From positions 5,269,831 through 5,333,830 of the forward strand of contig CALYLW010000016.1 of the NCBI GenBank assembly GCA_944989445.1: a stretch of 64,000 bases of DNA. Direction: 5' to 3'. The notes under the pieces were generated by a model. It saw only the letters and a list, made by a program, of their open reading frames with translations, made no database searches and was not told the origin of the DNA. This document shows positions 1-11,719 of this stretch, piece after piece. This stretch comes from Ampullaceana balthica (lineage: Eukaryota > Mollusca > Gastropoda > Lymnaeidae). The translations under genes were made by a program, and so were the position numbers. Positions within the stretch are counted from its first letter, which is position 1. Each line of letters opens with the position of its first letter.

Positions 1-664
1 TTTTAAATTTTAACCTTGTTCAATTATTTATAGAATTTTTTTTTGCTTTTATTTACAAAATATTCATGTCAGCTTTACCACAGAAAACATTTCCTTAATG
101 AAATATTTATTTGTGAAAAACTGTTTTGTAAAGTTCATCCTCCCCCCAAAACGAAGAAGCATTAATCATCATCATCTTCTGCATAACCTTTGTCGCCACC
201 GACCATGCAGGACCTTTGGCCTTCATTGACACTCTCTTCCATTTCGAGTAATCTGTCACGTTCAATTTCAAGACATCAAGAAGATGTTGGACTTTCTCAA
301 CCGCATCTCATTCTCCGTCGGCCTTATAGCCGTCTACCTCTCTGTTGCTGTCCATATGCTTAAATATTACAGATGCTCATTTCATGCAGAGAATTAATAT
401 ACCGTGCGTTTATCCGTGGTTTGAGTCTTGTATTTTAGTCAAGTCTTGAATAATTATACCTACAATGAAATCATTACAGGTCTTGTAATTAAACGTAATT
501 TACATTTCTTTAACTCGTATATTTTCCAAACAATACATATCAATTTTTATTCCATTCATTGCGTTATGTTATTGTAATAAGCCTATGATTTATATTTCAC
601 TATTATTATATTAACTATTTGTATCTCAGACCTGTGTAAAATTCCTCTTTTTATTTAAATCCAG

Positions 665-803
665 GAATGCCATAAGCCTACAGCCAACCCCACGGGCATG
701 TGTGCAGTGCTGGTTGTTGAAATTGAACCTGGCAAATGTCAAGCCTGCTGTGGAAATCAATCGTGTGTACAGGATATGACTCTACTAATACAGCAGCAGT
801 TCA
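665..803 (+). CDS. Gene A exon 4 (LU1 C-terminal part)
   Basis: Acceptor tttaaatccag, donor ttca|gtatgt. It encodes EC..., MC... and KCQACCGNQSC, the CxxCCxxxxC end of LU1. Starts in phase 0, ends with one base left over. It is 139 bp, as in gene B. A 12-bp minisatellite begins at the donor. Confidence 0.85.
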
Positions 804-3800
804 GTATGTCATTGTCTACATGTGTCTCCATATGTCTACAAGTGTCTCCATGGGTCTGCATGTGTCTGTACGCGTCTACATTTGTTTCCATGTATCTACT
901 TGAGTCTCCATGTGTCTCAATGTGTCTCCATGTGTCTGCATGTGTCTCCATGTATCTACTTGAGTCTCCATGTGTCTTGGTGTTTCTGCATGTGTCTCGA
1001 TGTGTCTGTATGTGTCTTCATGTGTCTCCCTGTATCTACTTGAGTCTCCATGTGTCTCGATGTGTCTACATGCCGCTCTGTAGGAATTTACAGAAGCTAG
1101 ACAAGCCCTACTTAGTCATCTCCTACAGTTAATATTGAAACTGTAAGAGTTAGGAGGCTATTTAAATGTGGGTGCATTTTATTTATTTATTCATTTATTA
1201 TTTAGTTCAAGAAAATATGTTATTCAGTTTTTTAAAAATTAATTATGAATATGTAGCAAATTGTTCTGATCTATTTGAAACTAAAGTTCTATTCCGTTTG
1301 AACTTTTAAGACTATGGAACAATTTTTAAATCCTTTATATTAACTCGTGGTGTCTGGTTGAACCCTTGATTGCTTGTCGCCAAAACTTTGGATCAATTTT
1401 TAACCCACTTCCTCGTAAGCTAGTGAGCTGAAATTTAGCAGACAGTTTGGTGGCGATGATAAAAACTATGTATCAAAATTTCAGATCGATCGCATGTGCC
1501 GTCATTGAATTATTGATTTTTTTTTAGATTATTTTATTTATTCCTATGTATCATGTTATTTTTTGAGATAGAGTGTAAGGGTGCGCATTAAATTGAAATC
1601 CTTTCTGTCGCGCAATAAGGTGCGTATTTTGACAACACTTTTTATAAACATATTCCTGATCTGTGCGCATTATGTTAAACATGTTTTACGACACAACTGC
1701 AATTTTGTATTTTTGGATGGTCATGCGCTGCGTATTATAATGAACATTCTTTTAGTTACGTCTAGTACATAAAGAATTTATAGTGAAAAACTTGTTTTTT
1801 AAATCCTTTATATTAACTCGTGGTGTCTGCGGCCGCCCGACCGACCGACCGACCGACCCCCCTTGTCGCCAAAACTTTTGAGCAATTTTTAACCCACTTG
1901 CTCGTAAGCTAGTGAGCTGAAATTTTGCAGGCAGTTTCGTACCAATAATAAAAACAATGTATCAAAATTTCAGATCGATCGCATGTACCGTAATTAAATT
2001 ATTGATTTTTTAAGATTATTTCATTTATTCCTATGGATCATGCTATTTTTTGAGATAGAGCGTCGCGGTGCGTATTATATTGAACAACCTTTCTGTCGCG
2101 CAATAAGGTGCGTATTTTATTGACAGCTCTTTTTATAAACATATTCCTGATCGGTGCGCATTATATTAAACATGTTTTACGACACAACTGCAATTTTGTA
2201 TTTCTGGATGGTCTGGCGCTGCGTATTATAATGAACATTCTTTTAATTACTTCTCGTACATAGAGGATTTATAGTCAAAAACTTGGTTTTTTACGGGTTT
2301 TTCTTATTTACGGGTTTTTTTAATTATCAAATGTCATTTGCGTCACCAATCTTAATTTTAAGACTAAGATATGGCTATTATTAATGAAACCCAAATCTGA
2401 TCATCAATTTTAAATACATTCAACTGTTTCAATGAAATGGTTAATCGGATTGTCATGTAGTCCACTACCAAACTGATATACTTGCCAACTGATCTAAAAC
2501 CCTACCGATTCAATATCAAAATGAGACACTATTAAACTGATTCACTACTCAACCGGTCCACTGTCAAATCGATTTACAATGTAACTGATCACTTTTTAAA
2601 CAGATCAACTATTCAACTAATCTATCATCATTTTGATACTCTACCCATCCGATGAAAACAACTTATTCCCGCTTTTCTTCATCTACTAATCTTTATTTTG
2701 TTATTTTATAAATTATAAAACTTATTATTTTTTTTAATGAAAATAGTATTTAACTTTGTCATTTAAAAACGTAGGCAATCGTCTGCTCTGCCCGGGCCAT
2801 TGCCTTTATCAAGACCTGGACTCGTGTGTAAATGGGAGCACTTATTGTGCAGACGGGCAGGTAGGTAATATCTTAATAGGTGATGTAGCACTTATTGTAA
2901 AGACCGGCAGGTTTGTCATATTTGGATGAGTGAGCTAGCATTTATTGTACAGAACAGGCATGTAGGTAATATTCGGACAGGTGAGGTAGCACTCATTGTA
3001 CAGACAGGTAGGTAATATTCGGACAGGTAAGGTAGCACTTATTGTACAGACGAGGAGGTAGGTAAGACTTGGGGCCTGTCGCAGGCATTAATTTCAAAGT
3101 TTCTCAACGCTTTATTTGCGACATTTCAGCTTTATTTTTTTTTAAATTAGAACCAGATATTTGGTTCAAATCGTCATGTAGTAACCTCTTGTAGACATCC
3201 ATGTTACGACAGTCAACATTTTTTTTATATGTAAGTTGTGGATTTTCTTGTAAAAAAACAGTCCTGTAAGCTGTTGACATATTCGTGATGTAATATCCTT
3301 CACAGTTCTGTGAAGTTACTTTTGCAGACCATTGGAATGTCCAGGGACAATGTAGAAACTTAAGTGATATGCAGGTGAGTAATATTATTCAACGAAGACA
3401 TTAATTCAACAATTAGAATCACCCAAGGCGACCGCGTAGGTATCAAATTAAGGCTCCAAGACCATTTCCTGTAAATCAGAATGAAAGGCTGATCTCATTG
3501 GGACATTGTTTAGGGCCTCACAAGAATAAGAAACTTCCCTGTAAAGTCCAGGGTGTAACCACTCATAAGATGACCGAGCGATACCCAAAACAAATCTGTT
3601 TCCACATGCTGTACACCGGAAGGGATCCTTCCCGCCGTGTATGTGGCGTGTCAAAGGAGACGGTGATACGACTATTGGCCGCCTGCTATGATGCGGACAG
3701 GTGAACACCGAGGAGTGTGTATAATCACCTGTAGCTAATGAGATGATGAGGCTGGCAGGTGAGTACGAGATCATGACAGCCCAAACAAATAATAGAATGT

Positions 3801-6800
3801 CATTTTAAGTTAATAGTCCTTGGTTGGAACTCACCAGAATGAAGACCATGGACACTAGCTTTAGTTAACCTGTAGGAAAACATATATTTAGTTAAATCAA
3901 TTTGCTCCCCAAGTTCAAAACCATAAATCGTTACAATGATTCCACTGGAGACTAACTTAATTATTTGTTTGTGACCTACAGCACTGCCTACATGAGGAAT
4001 CCACTCACCCCTGCGTGATAACAGAACATACGCCTAAATGTATGTGGGCTTGTTGCTCGGACAACGACTGCGTTTCTAAACACTTTAGCCCTTATGCTAG
4101 TAAGTCTGAGGTTTCGCTTTGCTTTTTTTCCATCTATTAGATTTAGATTCAGCATTAAATTTACAGGATTTTTTCACTTCTTTTTTTTATCTATTGTTAT
4201 TCAGTTTGTTTTAATATGTACCGCTAAATAAACGTTACTTCATTTTTTAAAGCGTTACTATTAAATGGTAAAATTTATATTTTGCGTGCATTTTATAAAA
4301 AAAATGTTTTAAAGATTTAAACTCACACCAAACTCTTCTTGACAGTAACCGATGTCATCATTCAGAGCACACAGCCAATCGTGACACCCTCAACACCACT
4401 GGCACCCACATCTGCTCCAGTGACAGGATCAACTGGTAAGTTAAGTATTTAATTCACATTGGGACCGTGAGTTTGAAAGCAGAAGGAAAAACGGGCACGT
4501 ATGACTGCCGATCGGATAGATACAGGTGATGTATTTTTTTAAAGTTTTAACAGGCTAGACCACAAAAGGGGCTAAAATACAACAAATTATGTTGTAAGTA
4601 ATAAAGTTTAATAAAAAAAATTATTTAAAATTTTCAATAATTAAGGGGAGGATTCATTTTAACCCCGGAGAATTTATTTTAAAACAAAATCTATGGAGGC
4701 GACATTGTTTTAAAATAAACTCTCCGGGGAGAGACTTTATTTTGGGGCGAGACTTTATTTCTTGACACCGGCATTGCAGCCTGTTCCCTGAATCAGTAAT
4801 GTACTCGTTGCTTCAGACCCAACGCCTGGGGGCGGGTGTCAGGGCGGCGTAAAGGTCCTACAAACAGTCAATAATGTGTTTCACTGCAGATAGCGCATAT
4901 TGTCCAGATAGTCAAGATAGCGCAGATAGTCCAGATAGTCCAGTTAGGGCAGATAGTCCAAATACTCCAGATAGTCCGGATAGTTCAGATAATCCAGATA
5001 GAGCAGATAGTCCAGATGCTATACAAAGTTTTAAGGGAGTAATAAAACAAACCCGTAAAAACAAAGTTTTTGACTATAAATCCCTTATATATGATACATA
5101 ACTAGAAGTATTGATTATGTTTAAACGCGACAAACATGTACAGACTGAATCGTTTTTAACTTCCCTTTGCTTTATAACCCCTGGGCGGGGGGCGGGTGGA
5201 AGAGGGTAAAGGTCTGGTCACTTATCGCTGGACCGAGCTCAGCGTGACACGTAAAATGTAAACAAAAGCACGCCGGTACACCTGGTTAAAACTCGAGATG
5301 TGTTCACCGATGGCTGGCGTAAAGTCAAGTGACCAGTAAAATGTAAACAATAGCGACTTCTACATATAGTTTTATTTAGATAAACTAAAAATTTAAAATT
5401 TCAGATCGATCGATCGATTGTACCGTAATTAAATTAATGCATTTTTACTTTTTCCTTATATAACGTATGTAATTCAAATTCACGGTTTGTTATTGTTTTT
5501 TTCCCACGTGAGTTTGAGTTGACGCTTAGACGTCGACCGTCGTGCCGACACCCCCTCACGTCCCATCCCCCGTTAAAAGAAAGGGGACATCACTCGGTGT
5601 CAGTCTGTAAATATTTGTGGCGTTGGAAAATAATCAATACTTATAATTATGACTCAAATATAAGGGATTTATAGTAGGAAACTTTGTTTTTACGGTTTTG
5701 TTTTTTAAATCCCTTATATTAACTTCGCGGCCGTCTCTGTCGTCATCTCATTATCTCATGGGCGGGGCAGGCGGAAAAACAAAAGTAAAAAATAACCCAC
5801 TTCCAGTGATCCGATCGAGCTGAAATTTGGCACACGGACCCGTCTCACCTAACAATGCATCGTAGTAAAATTTCAGATCGTAATTAAATTAATGCATTTT
5901 TAGTTTATCCTTATATGAGGTATGTAATTCAAATTCACGGTTTGTTATTGTTTTTTTCCACGTGAGTTTGAGTTGACGCTTAGACGTCGACCGTCGTGCC
6001 GACACCCCCTCACGACCCATCCCCCGTTAAAGACAGGGGACATCACTCGGTGTCAGTCCGTAAATATTTATGGCGTTGAAACATAATCAATACTTTTAAT
6101 TATGACTAAAATATAAGGGATTTATAGTAGAAAACTTTGTTTTTACGGGTTTGTTTTATTAAATCCCTTATATTAACTTCGTGGCCGTCTCTGTCTGTCG
6201 TCATCTCATCATCTCATGGGCGGGCGGAAAAACAAAAGTCAAAAATGACCCACTTTCCGTGATCCGATCGAGCTGAAATTTGGCACACGGGCCCGTCTGA
6301 CCTAACAATGCACCGTATCAAAATTTCAGATCGATCGAACGTACCGTAATTAAATTAATGCATTTTTAGTTTATCCTTATATGAGGTATTTAATTCAAAT
6401 TCACGGTTTGTTATTGTTTTTTTCCACGTGAGTTTGAGTTGACGCTTAGACGTCGACCTTCGTGCCGACACCCCCCTCACGACCCATCCCCCGTTAAAAG
6501 ACAGGGGACATCACTCGGTGTCAGTCCGTAAATATTTGTGGCGTTGAAACATAATCAATACTTTTAATTATGACTAAAATATAAGGGATTTTATAGTAGA
6601 AAACTTTGTTTTTACGGGTTTGTTTTATTTACTTTAGTTTTTCCGCCCGCCCATGAGACGGCGGTTAATTTAATATAATGGATTTAAAAAGCAAGCTTAT
6701 CAGAATTTTAATTCCATTTGTGCTTTACATTTATTTTCAGTTATGTGCTATTCACGAGATCAGTAATAATTTATTTACCGGCTCGTGCCCTATCGCAATG

Positions 6801-7871
6801 TAAAAAAATAACCAAAAAAACTAAAAACATAACTGATTATTTCACAGTAAAGCATGCAATCTGCTATGAATGTGATGGTGGATTCTGTCATAACAATGAG
6901 AAAAATGTCACATGTCCAGGGGGGTATTGCATGATGACAGTGGACGAAGACACAAAGGGCAGTCGGTTTATCAACAAAAGGTGAGGTCCGTGAAGACATG
7001 AATTTCTATGAGCGGTCAGTAAGGGAATTTGGTTACTGGGAGGCTATTTGGAGTGGTCATTTTGAGAATTAATGTGAGGGTCATTGGCGTAGCTAGGAAT
7101 TTGGGGGCCCGGGGGGGGGATTGGCCTCTTTGTGGGGCTCTGCATTTTGACATACGACATCATGACATGAGACAATGTACACTCTTTCGAAGCCCCCCCT
7201 GAAGTGGGGGCCCAGGGGAATTTCAAATTTGGAACCCCTTACCCCTCCCTTAGCTACGCCACTGGTGAGGGTCATTTTAAGAACCCTTGTAAGGTCCTTT
7301 GTGAGATTTCTATGTATGGGCATTTAAAAAGGGGGAAAAAAGGGGGGAAAACTCAATTTAACGCATTCTTAGGCAGTGTACTTTGCAATGTATGTCTCGT
7401 CTGTCTGTCCCGTCTGTCCTGTCCGTGAAGCTAATAATTTTAGAAAGCAGCGCACAAAATTACTGCACCAAACAATAAATCTTTTCGAACGTCTGCATAA
7501 AATTGTTCAATAAGGAAATAAATTAATAAATTAAAAATAAATAAAATAAATGAAAGTTCTGTGTTACGTTATTTTTTAATCTGATGTGTATTTATTTTGA
7601 AAACTTCCGTCATTTTTGACGGGTGATACGCTAGTTTACAATAGAATTCATAGCTCTTTACTTTCAATTAAGTTTCGATTTATTCACCAGATGTTCCAAC
7701 GAGACAGAATGTTACAACAGTTGGGAGAATGGTTGGAGAGACAATCCACTTTGTGGCATATATCTTATGACGCCCTCGAAAATAAGTGATCAAGACATGA
7801 GCTGCCAGTTCTGCTGTACGGGAGACAACTGTAACAATCATATTGACATAATTAATGTCCGCAAATATTGA
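665..7871 (+). CDS. Gene A: secreted multi-LU (Ly6/uPAR-like) protein, exons 4-10
   Basis: Seven exons with GT..AG borders join in one open frame (phases 0-1, 1-0, 0-0, 0-1, 1-1, 1-2, 2-stop). The product holds the end of LU1, a complete LU2, a Ser/Thr/Pro linker and a complete LU3 ending CCTGDNCNN. Each LU module ends in CxxCCxxxxC, the hallmark of the three-finger fold, whose cysteines pair in secreted or surface proteins. Numbering follows gene B; signal peptide and first LU exons should lie left of the window. No stop or frameshift is seen, so the gene looks functional. Its ligand is unknown. LU proteins act as receptors, channel modulators or secreted ligands, and nothing here tells which. 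Confidence 0.85.
804..1075 (+). repeat. 12-bp minisatellite at gene A exon 4 donor
   Basis: Degenerate tandem copies of atgtgtctccat and atgtgtctacat start right after the 5' splice site. Gene B has a homologous array at the same place, so it predates the duplication. ORFs across it are a by-product of the 12-bp period. Confidence 0.8.
1318..2300 (+). mobile_element. Repeat family C, two tandem copies
   Basis: Two units of about 480 bp each begin tttaaatcctttatattaact and run through a stretch ending with gaatttatagt-like bases. Both include the core atcaaaatttcagatcgatc. The second copy has ccgaccgaccgaccgaccga near its start. A reverse copy lies at about 9.17-9.68 kb. No protein is encoded. 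Class unknown; a non-autonomous element. Confidence 0.6.
2300..2770. other. Intron, no feature seen
   Basis: AT-rich intron of gene A. It includes a loose run of short patterns such as ccactaccaaactgat and tcactactcaaccgg that looks like a decayed tandem repeat. Nothing else is recognised. Partly alignable to 52.5-52.74 kb in gene B. Confidence 0.4.
2775..2860 (+). CDS. Gene A exon 5 (LU2 first part)
   Basis: Acceptor gtag, donor gggcag|gtaggt. Encodes LLCPGHC, then SC and YCADGQ, the first cysteines of LU2. 86 bp, the same length as in gene B and as the restored length of the hAT-split exon of locus C. Its last bases and donor are re-copied in the minisatellite that follows. Confidence 0.85.
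2861..3090 (+). repeat. About 50-bp minisatellite carrying exon end and donor (gene A)
   Basis: About five units, each containing agcacttattgtacagac, gggcag or similar, gtaggtaat and ggacaggtgaggt. The first part of each unit is a copy of the last bases of exon 5 with its 5' splice site. Gene B has about twenty units at the same place. Confidence 0.8.
3306..3374 (+). CDS. Gene A exon 6 (LU2 middle part)
   Basis: A 69-bp phase 0-0 exon between ttcacag and gcag|gtgagt. Encodes FCEVTFADHWNVQGQC and a short tail, contributing two cysteines. Gene B has the same exon with a few replacements. Confidence 0.85.
3495..3705 (+). mobile_element. LINE 3' relic in intron (copy A)
   Basis: A translated stretch reads ...CFHM..., then VCGVSKETVIRLL and an A-C, resembling the Cys/His knuckle (CxxCG..ETxxHLLxxC) after the reverse transcriptase in I/R1/Jockey-type LINEs. 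The same relic is in gene B's intron at about 54.70-54.93 kb, so it predates the duplication. Confidence 0.45.
3982..4099 (+). CDS. Gene A exon 7 (LU2 C-terminal part)
   Basis: A 118-bp exon, acceptor ctacag, donor gcta|gtaagt. It carries HC, PC and KCMWACCSDNDC, closing LU2 with the CxxCCxxxxC motif but without the Asn that normally follows in canonical LU domains. Ends in phase 1. Confidence 0.87.
4346..4435 (+). CDS. Gene A exon 8 (Ser/Thr/Pro linker)
   Basis: A 90-bp symmetric phase 1-1 exon coding for a Thr, Ser, Pro and Val-rich segment with no cysteine, likely an extended, possibly O-glycosylated linker between LU2 and LU3. Gene B's version is four codons shorter. Confidence 0.8.
4885..5015 (+). 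repeat. 9-bp gatagtcca minisatellite
   Basis: Imperfect tandem copies of gatagtcca and close variants in the intron between gene A exons 8 and 9. The period of nine makes a short open frame of Asp-Ser-Pro repeats, which is not supported as coding. Confidence 0.75.
5040..6640 (+). mobile_element. Repeat family A: tandem array in gene A intron 8
   Basis: Units of about 457 bp begin aaatcccttatattaacttc (5706, 6163) and contain gatccgatcgagctgaaatt, the core atcaaaatttcagatcgatc, a segment gagttgacgcttagacgtcg, and end with taagggatttatagta. An inverted partial copy precedes them (about 5.04-5.35 kb), then a truncated unit. Gene B lacks the array at this site; a single copy sits at 51.93-52.45 kb. 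No ORF. Class unknown. Confidence 0.65.
6848..6980 (+). CDS. Gene A exon 9 (LU3 N-terminal part)
   Basis: Encodes ICYEC, GFC, VTC and YCMM, the typical opening of an LU domain. Phase 1 in, phase 2 out; donor aaaag|gtgagg. The intron before it is enlarged by tandem family A repeats that gene B lacks. Confidence 0.88.
7082..7264 (+). mobile_element. hAT MITE with 8-bp TSD in gene A intron 9
   Basis: The 183-bp element starts cattggcgtagctagg and ends cctt then agctacgccactg, i.e. imperfect copies of the 16-17-bp hAT end cagtggcgtagctaggg. It is flanked by gtgagggt on both sides (7074-7081, 7265-7272). Gene B has the unoccupied site (tgtgagggttgttttaag) at about 57.0 kb, which proves the insertion. 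Same family as 47293-47449. Confidence 0.92.
7385..7645 (+). mobile_element. Repeat family D copy
   Basis: Includes cgtctgtcctgtccgtgaag, ttttagaaagcagcgcacaa, attactgcacc and an end with cgggtgatacgctagtttac. Close relative at 61.32-61.59 kb in the same orientation, and diverged copies near 9.85 and 24.72-25.13 kb. Non-coding, class unknown. Confidence 0.55.
7691..7871 (+). CDS. Gene A exon 10 (LU3 C-terminal part, stop)
   Basis: Acceptor attcaccag. Carries RC, EC, LC and the closing SCQFCCTGDNCNN, the canonical LU signature with Asn, then about ten residues and TGA. There is no strongly hydrophobic C-terminus, so a GPI signal is unlikely and the product is probably secreted. Confidence 0.88.
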
Positions 7872-7923
7872 CGAAATAAGGTTTCGTTGCTGGTTTCGAA
7901 ACCGTGCGTGAATTAACTCCTTT

Positions 7924-7951
7924 GTCATTATATATATTATATATATGTATA

Positions 7952-8020
<69 letters not shown>

Positions 8021-8030
8021 AAACATATAT
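7924..8030. repeat. (TA)n microsatellite
   Basis: Long near-perfect TA run just 3' of gene A's stop codon. Gene B has only a short remnant (about 58.23-58.27 kb). ORFs rich in Tyr-Ile across it are artefacts. Confidence 0.95.
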
Positions 8031-8139
8031 ATGTAAAGAAATTTTCTAAGTGATTTAGAATGAAATAACAAAAATGTAGCACAGCCATGAATGTAACATA
8101 ATTGCGAGGAATTCTTTCAAATTCAAAATGCACTCCTAG

Positions 8140-9160
8140 AATAATCCGAATTATCCGTTACATAGATTTCCTTCACAGAATAGTATTTTATCTTTACCCT
8201 CTAAAGAAAATGAGTCTTTATTTTAACTAAGTAGGAGTCTGAGAGTTCCAAAAATTAAAACTGAAAGCTTGGTGAGAGAAATAAAAAGAGTAAGACATAC
8301 ATATGTTCGAAAATACATTCATGAATCTCAATAGACTAAATGTTATATCTTATACAAGTGTTTTATGTCGTTTCTTTCAGAAGTTTACCTTGGCCAAAAT
8401 CATTCTTTTAGAAAATAAAATTTAGTTTTAAGAAATAAAATTTGAAAAAAAAACTTCAAATATTTTGTTCGAAAAAACAAAAATCTGTTTTTTTTGTGTT
8501 TTTTTTTAGATTTCATTTTGAAAGAAAGAAAAACACAGTTTGTAGCAAGCAAGATCCATTTAAATGCGAAAATTTTATGTGATGAGAAAATAAAGATTAC
8601 TGAAGAAATTTACCCATAATAATTTTTAAAGAAAAAGAAAGAAAGACAAAATTAACCTACGTTTAAAAATCAATGACTTTAAAAAAATAATTTTAACAAA
8701 TCTAACAGGTTGTAAGTAAGTTTCGGTTGAGTGAGGTTTAAATATTTAAAAATAATTTATTCAAATATTTCATTATTTGCTAAAACTAAAGGTATTAAAA
8801 GATAGAGAAACTTAAGCTTGAAAGCGCCAAGGAAGTTCATATTACAATTGGCAAGGATAATAGGCCTAATATACTTGTAATTCAATCAAAATGTGTAAAT
8901 CATATGTGATTGAGCAATTAACAAATTTCCAGGGTCTCAAAGTAATTTCTTAAGTACACTAAATTTAACAACAACGCATAGCGACTTTACAGTGTACACT
9001 AGTTACGCTTATCAATTAAAGGTTTTAAAATATATGTTTCAAGATATAATTTACATAAAATAATTGTTAACAAACAAATACAATTATAAATACTTAAAAT
9101 TAGATAGCATATATTAAATTATATTACAATTTGTGCAAATCTATTACATTAAGTTGAAAA
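8140..9160. other. 3' flank of gene A, AT-rich
   Basis: No ORF or recognised element. Largely alignable to 58.35-58.93 kb and, further on, 60.74-60.83 kb, so it is part of the segmental duplication. A 3' UTR may extend into it, but no clear polyadenylation signal can be assigned. Confidence 0.5.
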
Positions 9161-9164
9161 AATA

Positions 9165-9680
9165 ATAAAAAGAACCCGTACAAAAAACAAGTTTTTTTTA
9201 CTATAAATCATTTATGTACGAGACATAACTAAAAGAATGTTCGTTATAATACGCAGCGCAAGACAATCCAAAAATACAAAATTTTAGCTATGTCTCGTAA
9301 AACGTGTTTAATATAATGCGCACCGATCGGGAATATGTTTATAAAAAGTATTGTCAATATAATACGCACCAAATCGCGCAACAGGAAAGTATTAATAAAA
9401 AGGTCGTTCAATATAATAGTACCGCGACACTCTATCTCAAAAATTTAACACGATACATGAAAATAAATAAAATAATATAAAAATTCAATAATTTAATTAC
9501 AGTAGATGGGATTGATCTGAAAGTTTGACGCATAGTTTGTATCATCGGCGCAAGTCTGCCTGCAAAATTTCAGCTCGCTAGCTTACCAGGAAGTTGTTTA
9601 AAAATAGATCCAAATTGTTTTTCGACAAACAAGCAAGCAAGCAAGGGCTCAGACACCACAAGTTAATATAAAGGATTTAA
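9165..9680 (-). mobile_element. Repeat family C, reverse copy
   Basis: Reverse complement of the units at 1.32-2.30 kb: starts near actataaatcatttatgtac and ends acaagttaatataaagga. It interrupts the duplicated flank; the matching place in copy B (about 60.84-60.88 kb) lacks it. Confidence 0.6.
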
Positions 9681-9848
9681 AAATACCATAAAATTATTGC
9701 AAACAAAATTATACTTTCGTTTAAATGTAAACTTATTAAGGTTTATGTATGTCTTCTTCACGAAATCTATAAAAAAAAGTTATTTCCTGTATTACAGACA
9801 ACTACATAAATTAATGAGAAAATTCTCCAGACAAGACAAATATAACAT

Positions 9849-9960
9849 ACTAGACGACCCGCGGCGTATCATACGCCGCAGACTTGCTCATGGAGAATGC
9901 AAAGAAAGTGGAGAAAGAACGGACACAAACTACAGCACGAAGAAATCAAAACAACGCGAG
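9849..9960 (+). mobile_element. Family D end
   Basis: Begins actagacgacccgcggcgta and continues cgcagacttgctcatgga. The same end is at about 24.73 kb. It starts exactly where the match between the two duplicated flanks breaks off. Confidence 0.45.
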
Positions 9961-10329
9961 TGAACGTCGGTTGGGACTGCTAACTCATTGTTTGTTTCAA
10001 GACATTTACAGCCGAAATTCGGTACACCTCTAACTTCTATGAATTCCGCTATAAAACGATAATCAGTTTAAAATTGGAGTTACATAATTGATAATCGGTT
10101 TTCAAAAAAAGAAACAAAAAAAACAACAAAAAACAACAAAAAAACAAAAAAACACGCAATTAACAACCCTAAATATAACTAACCCTCGCTAGGGTCCGCC
10201 AATCACAGTTTATGTTTGAGGGATGGTAGTATTAAATGGGAGGCGGGTAACAACAACCTCAGTGTGCATGTCTTCACGTTTACTCGCTATTTTTTACACG
10301 CTTTTATTTAAGTCATACTGTTTGTATGT

Positions 10330-10730
10330 TTTATGTTGTATGTTATATCCGTCAAATCTTGTAACGTAAAATTAAACCACTTCTGATGGTCCTAGGGATC
10401 TCAAAATTTTACCACAGATAGATCTGGGATGATAGTGCATTGTATCAAAATTTCAGATCGATCGAATGTACCTTAATTAAATAAATGCATTTTTAGTTTA
10501 TCTCTCTATATAATCTGTATCCGTGCTATTCTTGACTTCCACGTGCGTGTTCACCCCCAGCCACGGTGACCACATTCCAGGTGTTCAACAGCTCAGCAAT
10601 ACGAAACTAAATCTAAATTTACATGATAATACAAGAGGAACAACTGGAGTTTTGATTATTCAAACATTCCCTTTATCAAATATGCCCCTTCTCACACCCA
10701 CATCTTTAAAATTAAATACTAAAAAAAAAT
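10330..10730. mobile_element. Repeat family B, left part
   Basis: Contains accacttctgatggtcctag, accacagatagatct and the core atcaaaatttcagatcgatc, then ccacggtgaccacattcc. Related copies at 11.27-11.43, 14.79-14.93, 33.20-33.49, 34.62-34.80 and (reverse) 56.33-56.55 kb, often beside foldback hairpins. Confidence 0.5.
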
Positions 10731-10734
10731 CTTT

Positions 10735-11250
10735 TTTTAAAAAGGAAACGCTTTTATTTACATATAGAAAGTGCACTAAAAAGAAGAAAATAAAAATATA
10801 TTTTTAAAAAAATATTTTTTAAACACGCTTTTCTTTACATATAGAAAGTGCACTAAAAAGAAGAAAATAAAAATTCTCTATGATAACAGGTGAAATCTGT
10901 GAACCTATCCACTGCACATAAAAGCGTGGGGCTATCACATTTTGAGATCTCTCAGATTTACACAACTCATTTCTGTTGCATATAGATAAATATTTCTAAT
11001 AAATATGACAGTAGCATCTATATGATCAAAGTTGTGAAACTTTTAATGTTTGAAAATATTAATACAAATTTGTATTTATGTTTCGCAGCCTTGCACATGA
11101 TGGAGAGTTGTGCTGAGCGCCCCACGCTTTGCAGTGGATAGGTTCAGTCATTTCACCTGTTATCATAGAAAATTTTTATTTTCTTCTTTTTAGTGCACTT
11201 TCTATATGTAAATAAAAGCGTGTTTTTAAACATCTTTTTTTAAAATATAT
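10735..11250. mobile_element. Foldback element FB1
   Basis: Inverted arms at about 10805-10935 and 11118-11245: tagaaagtgcactaaaaaga on the left and tctttttagtgcactttcta on the right, continuing through ataacaggtgaaat and atttcacctgttat. The outer left arm is partly duplicated (10735-10805). The loop is about 180 bp. No ORF of note. Confidence 0.8.
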
Positions 11251-11479
11251 TTTTATTATTTACTTCGTGCTGCTTTTTACCATGTTTTTATTAACTTGCT
11301 TTCGTGTCTGTCCGCAATTTTTCAACTTTGCCAACGTAAAATTAAACCACTTCTGATGATCCTAGAGAGCTCAAAATTTGACCACAGATAGATCAAGGAT
11401 AACAATGCCGTCACATGTGAATGCCATGGGTGTACCATGTGTATAATGCATGATCGTCTGACGGAGAGGTCACGTGAAG

Positions 11480-11719
11480 TAATAAACGCGGGAAGAAAGG
11501 AGCATTCCTATTGGTTGAGAAAGTTGGGCGAAGAAGTTGTCAGTGGAGTTCCGTAGTGAAAGGACGGAATGTATGTGTGCCTCAAGATTTCCACGTTGTA
11601 TAACCTCAAATGATATTTCTGTGTACAAAGTATAAATATTAAAGTTGTTTAATTGAAACAAGTTCTTCAGAGGATAATAGTGCCCTAAGATTAATATTGT
11701 GACATATTAAACAGTTACA
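11480..11719 (+). repeat. 5' LTR
   Basis: Starts taataaacgcgggaag and ends cagttaca. It matches the 3' LTR over its length with scattered differences and a small indel. Flanking bases tgaag on the left and taaag after the 3' LTR may be a worn 5-bp target duplication. Confidence 0.85.

Larger units (their letters stand above)
1..9855 (+). repeat. Segmental duplication, copy A
   Basis: This block and the one at about 47.99-61.0 kb align by eye in exons, introns and flanks: the flank at 120-540 matches 48.0-48.68 kb, all exons of gene A match gene B, the 3' flank at 8.04-8.83 kb matches 58.28-58.93 kb, and 9.08-9.16 and 9.70-9.85 kb match 60.74-60.83 and 60.88-61.00 kb. The true left end is outside the window. 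Copy-specific insertions (hAT MITE, family A and C repeats here; LINEs, SINE and TA-MITE in copy B) break the alignment and date after the duplication. Boundaries are approximate. Confidence 0.8.

Noticed and set aside
698..1132. 144-codon ORF extending exon 4 into a Cys-rich tail
   Set aside because: The real exon ends at ttca|gtatgt as in gene B; the extension is the 12-bp minisatellite.
7680..8133. Minus-strand ORFs rich in Tyr-Ile
   Set aside because: They are translations of a TA microsatellite running antisense into gene A exon 10.
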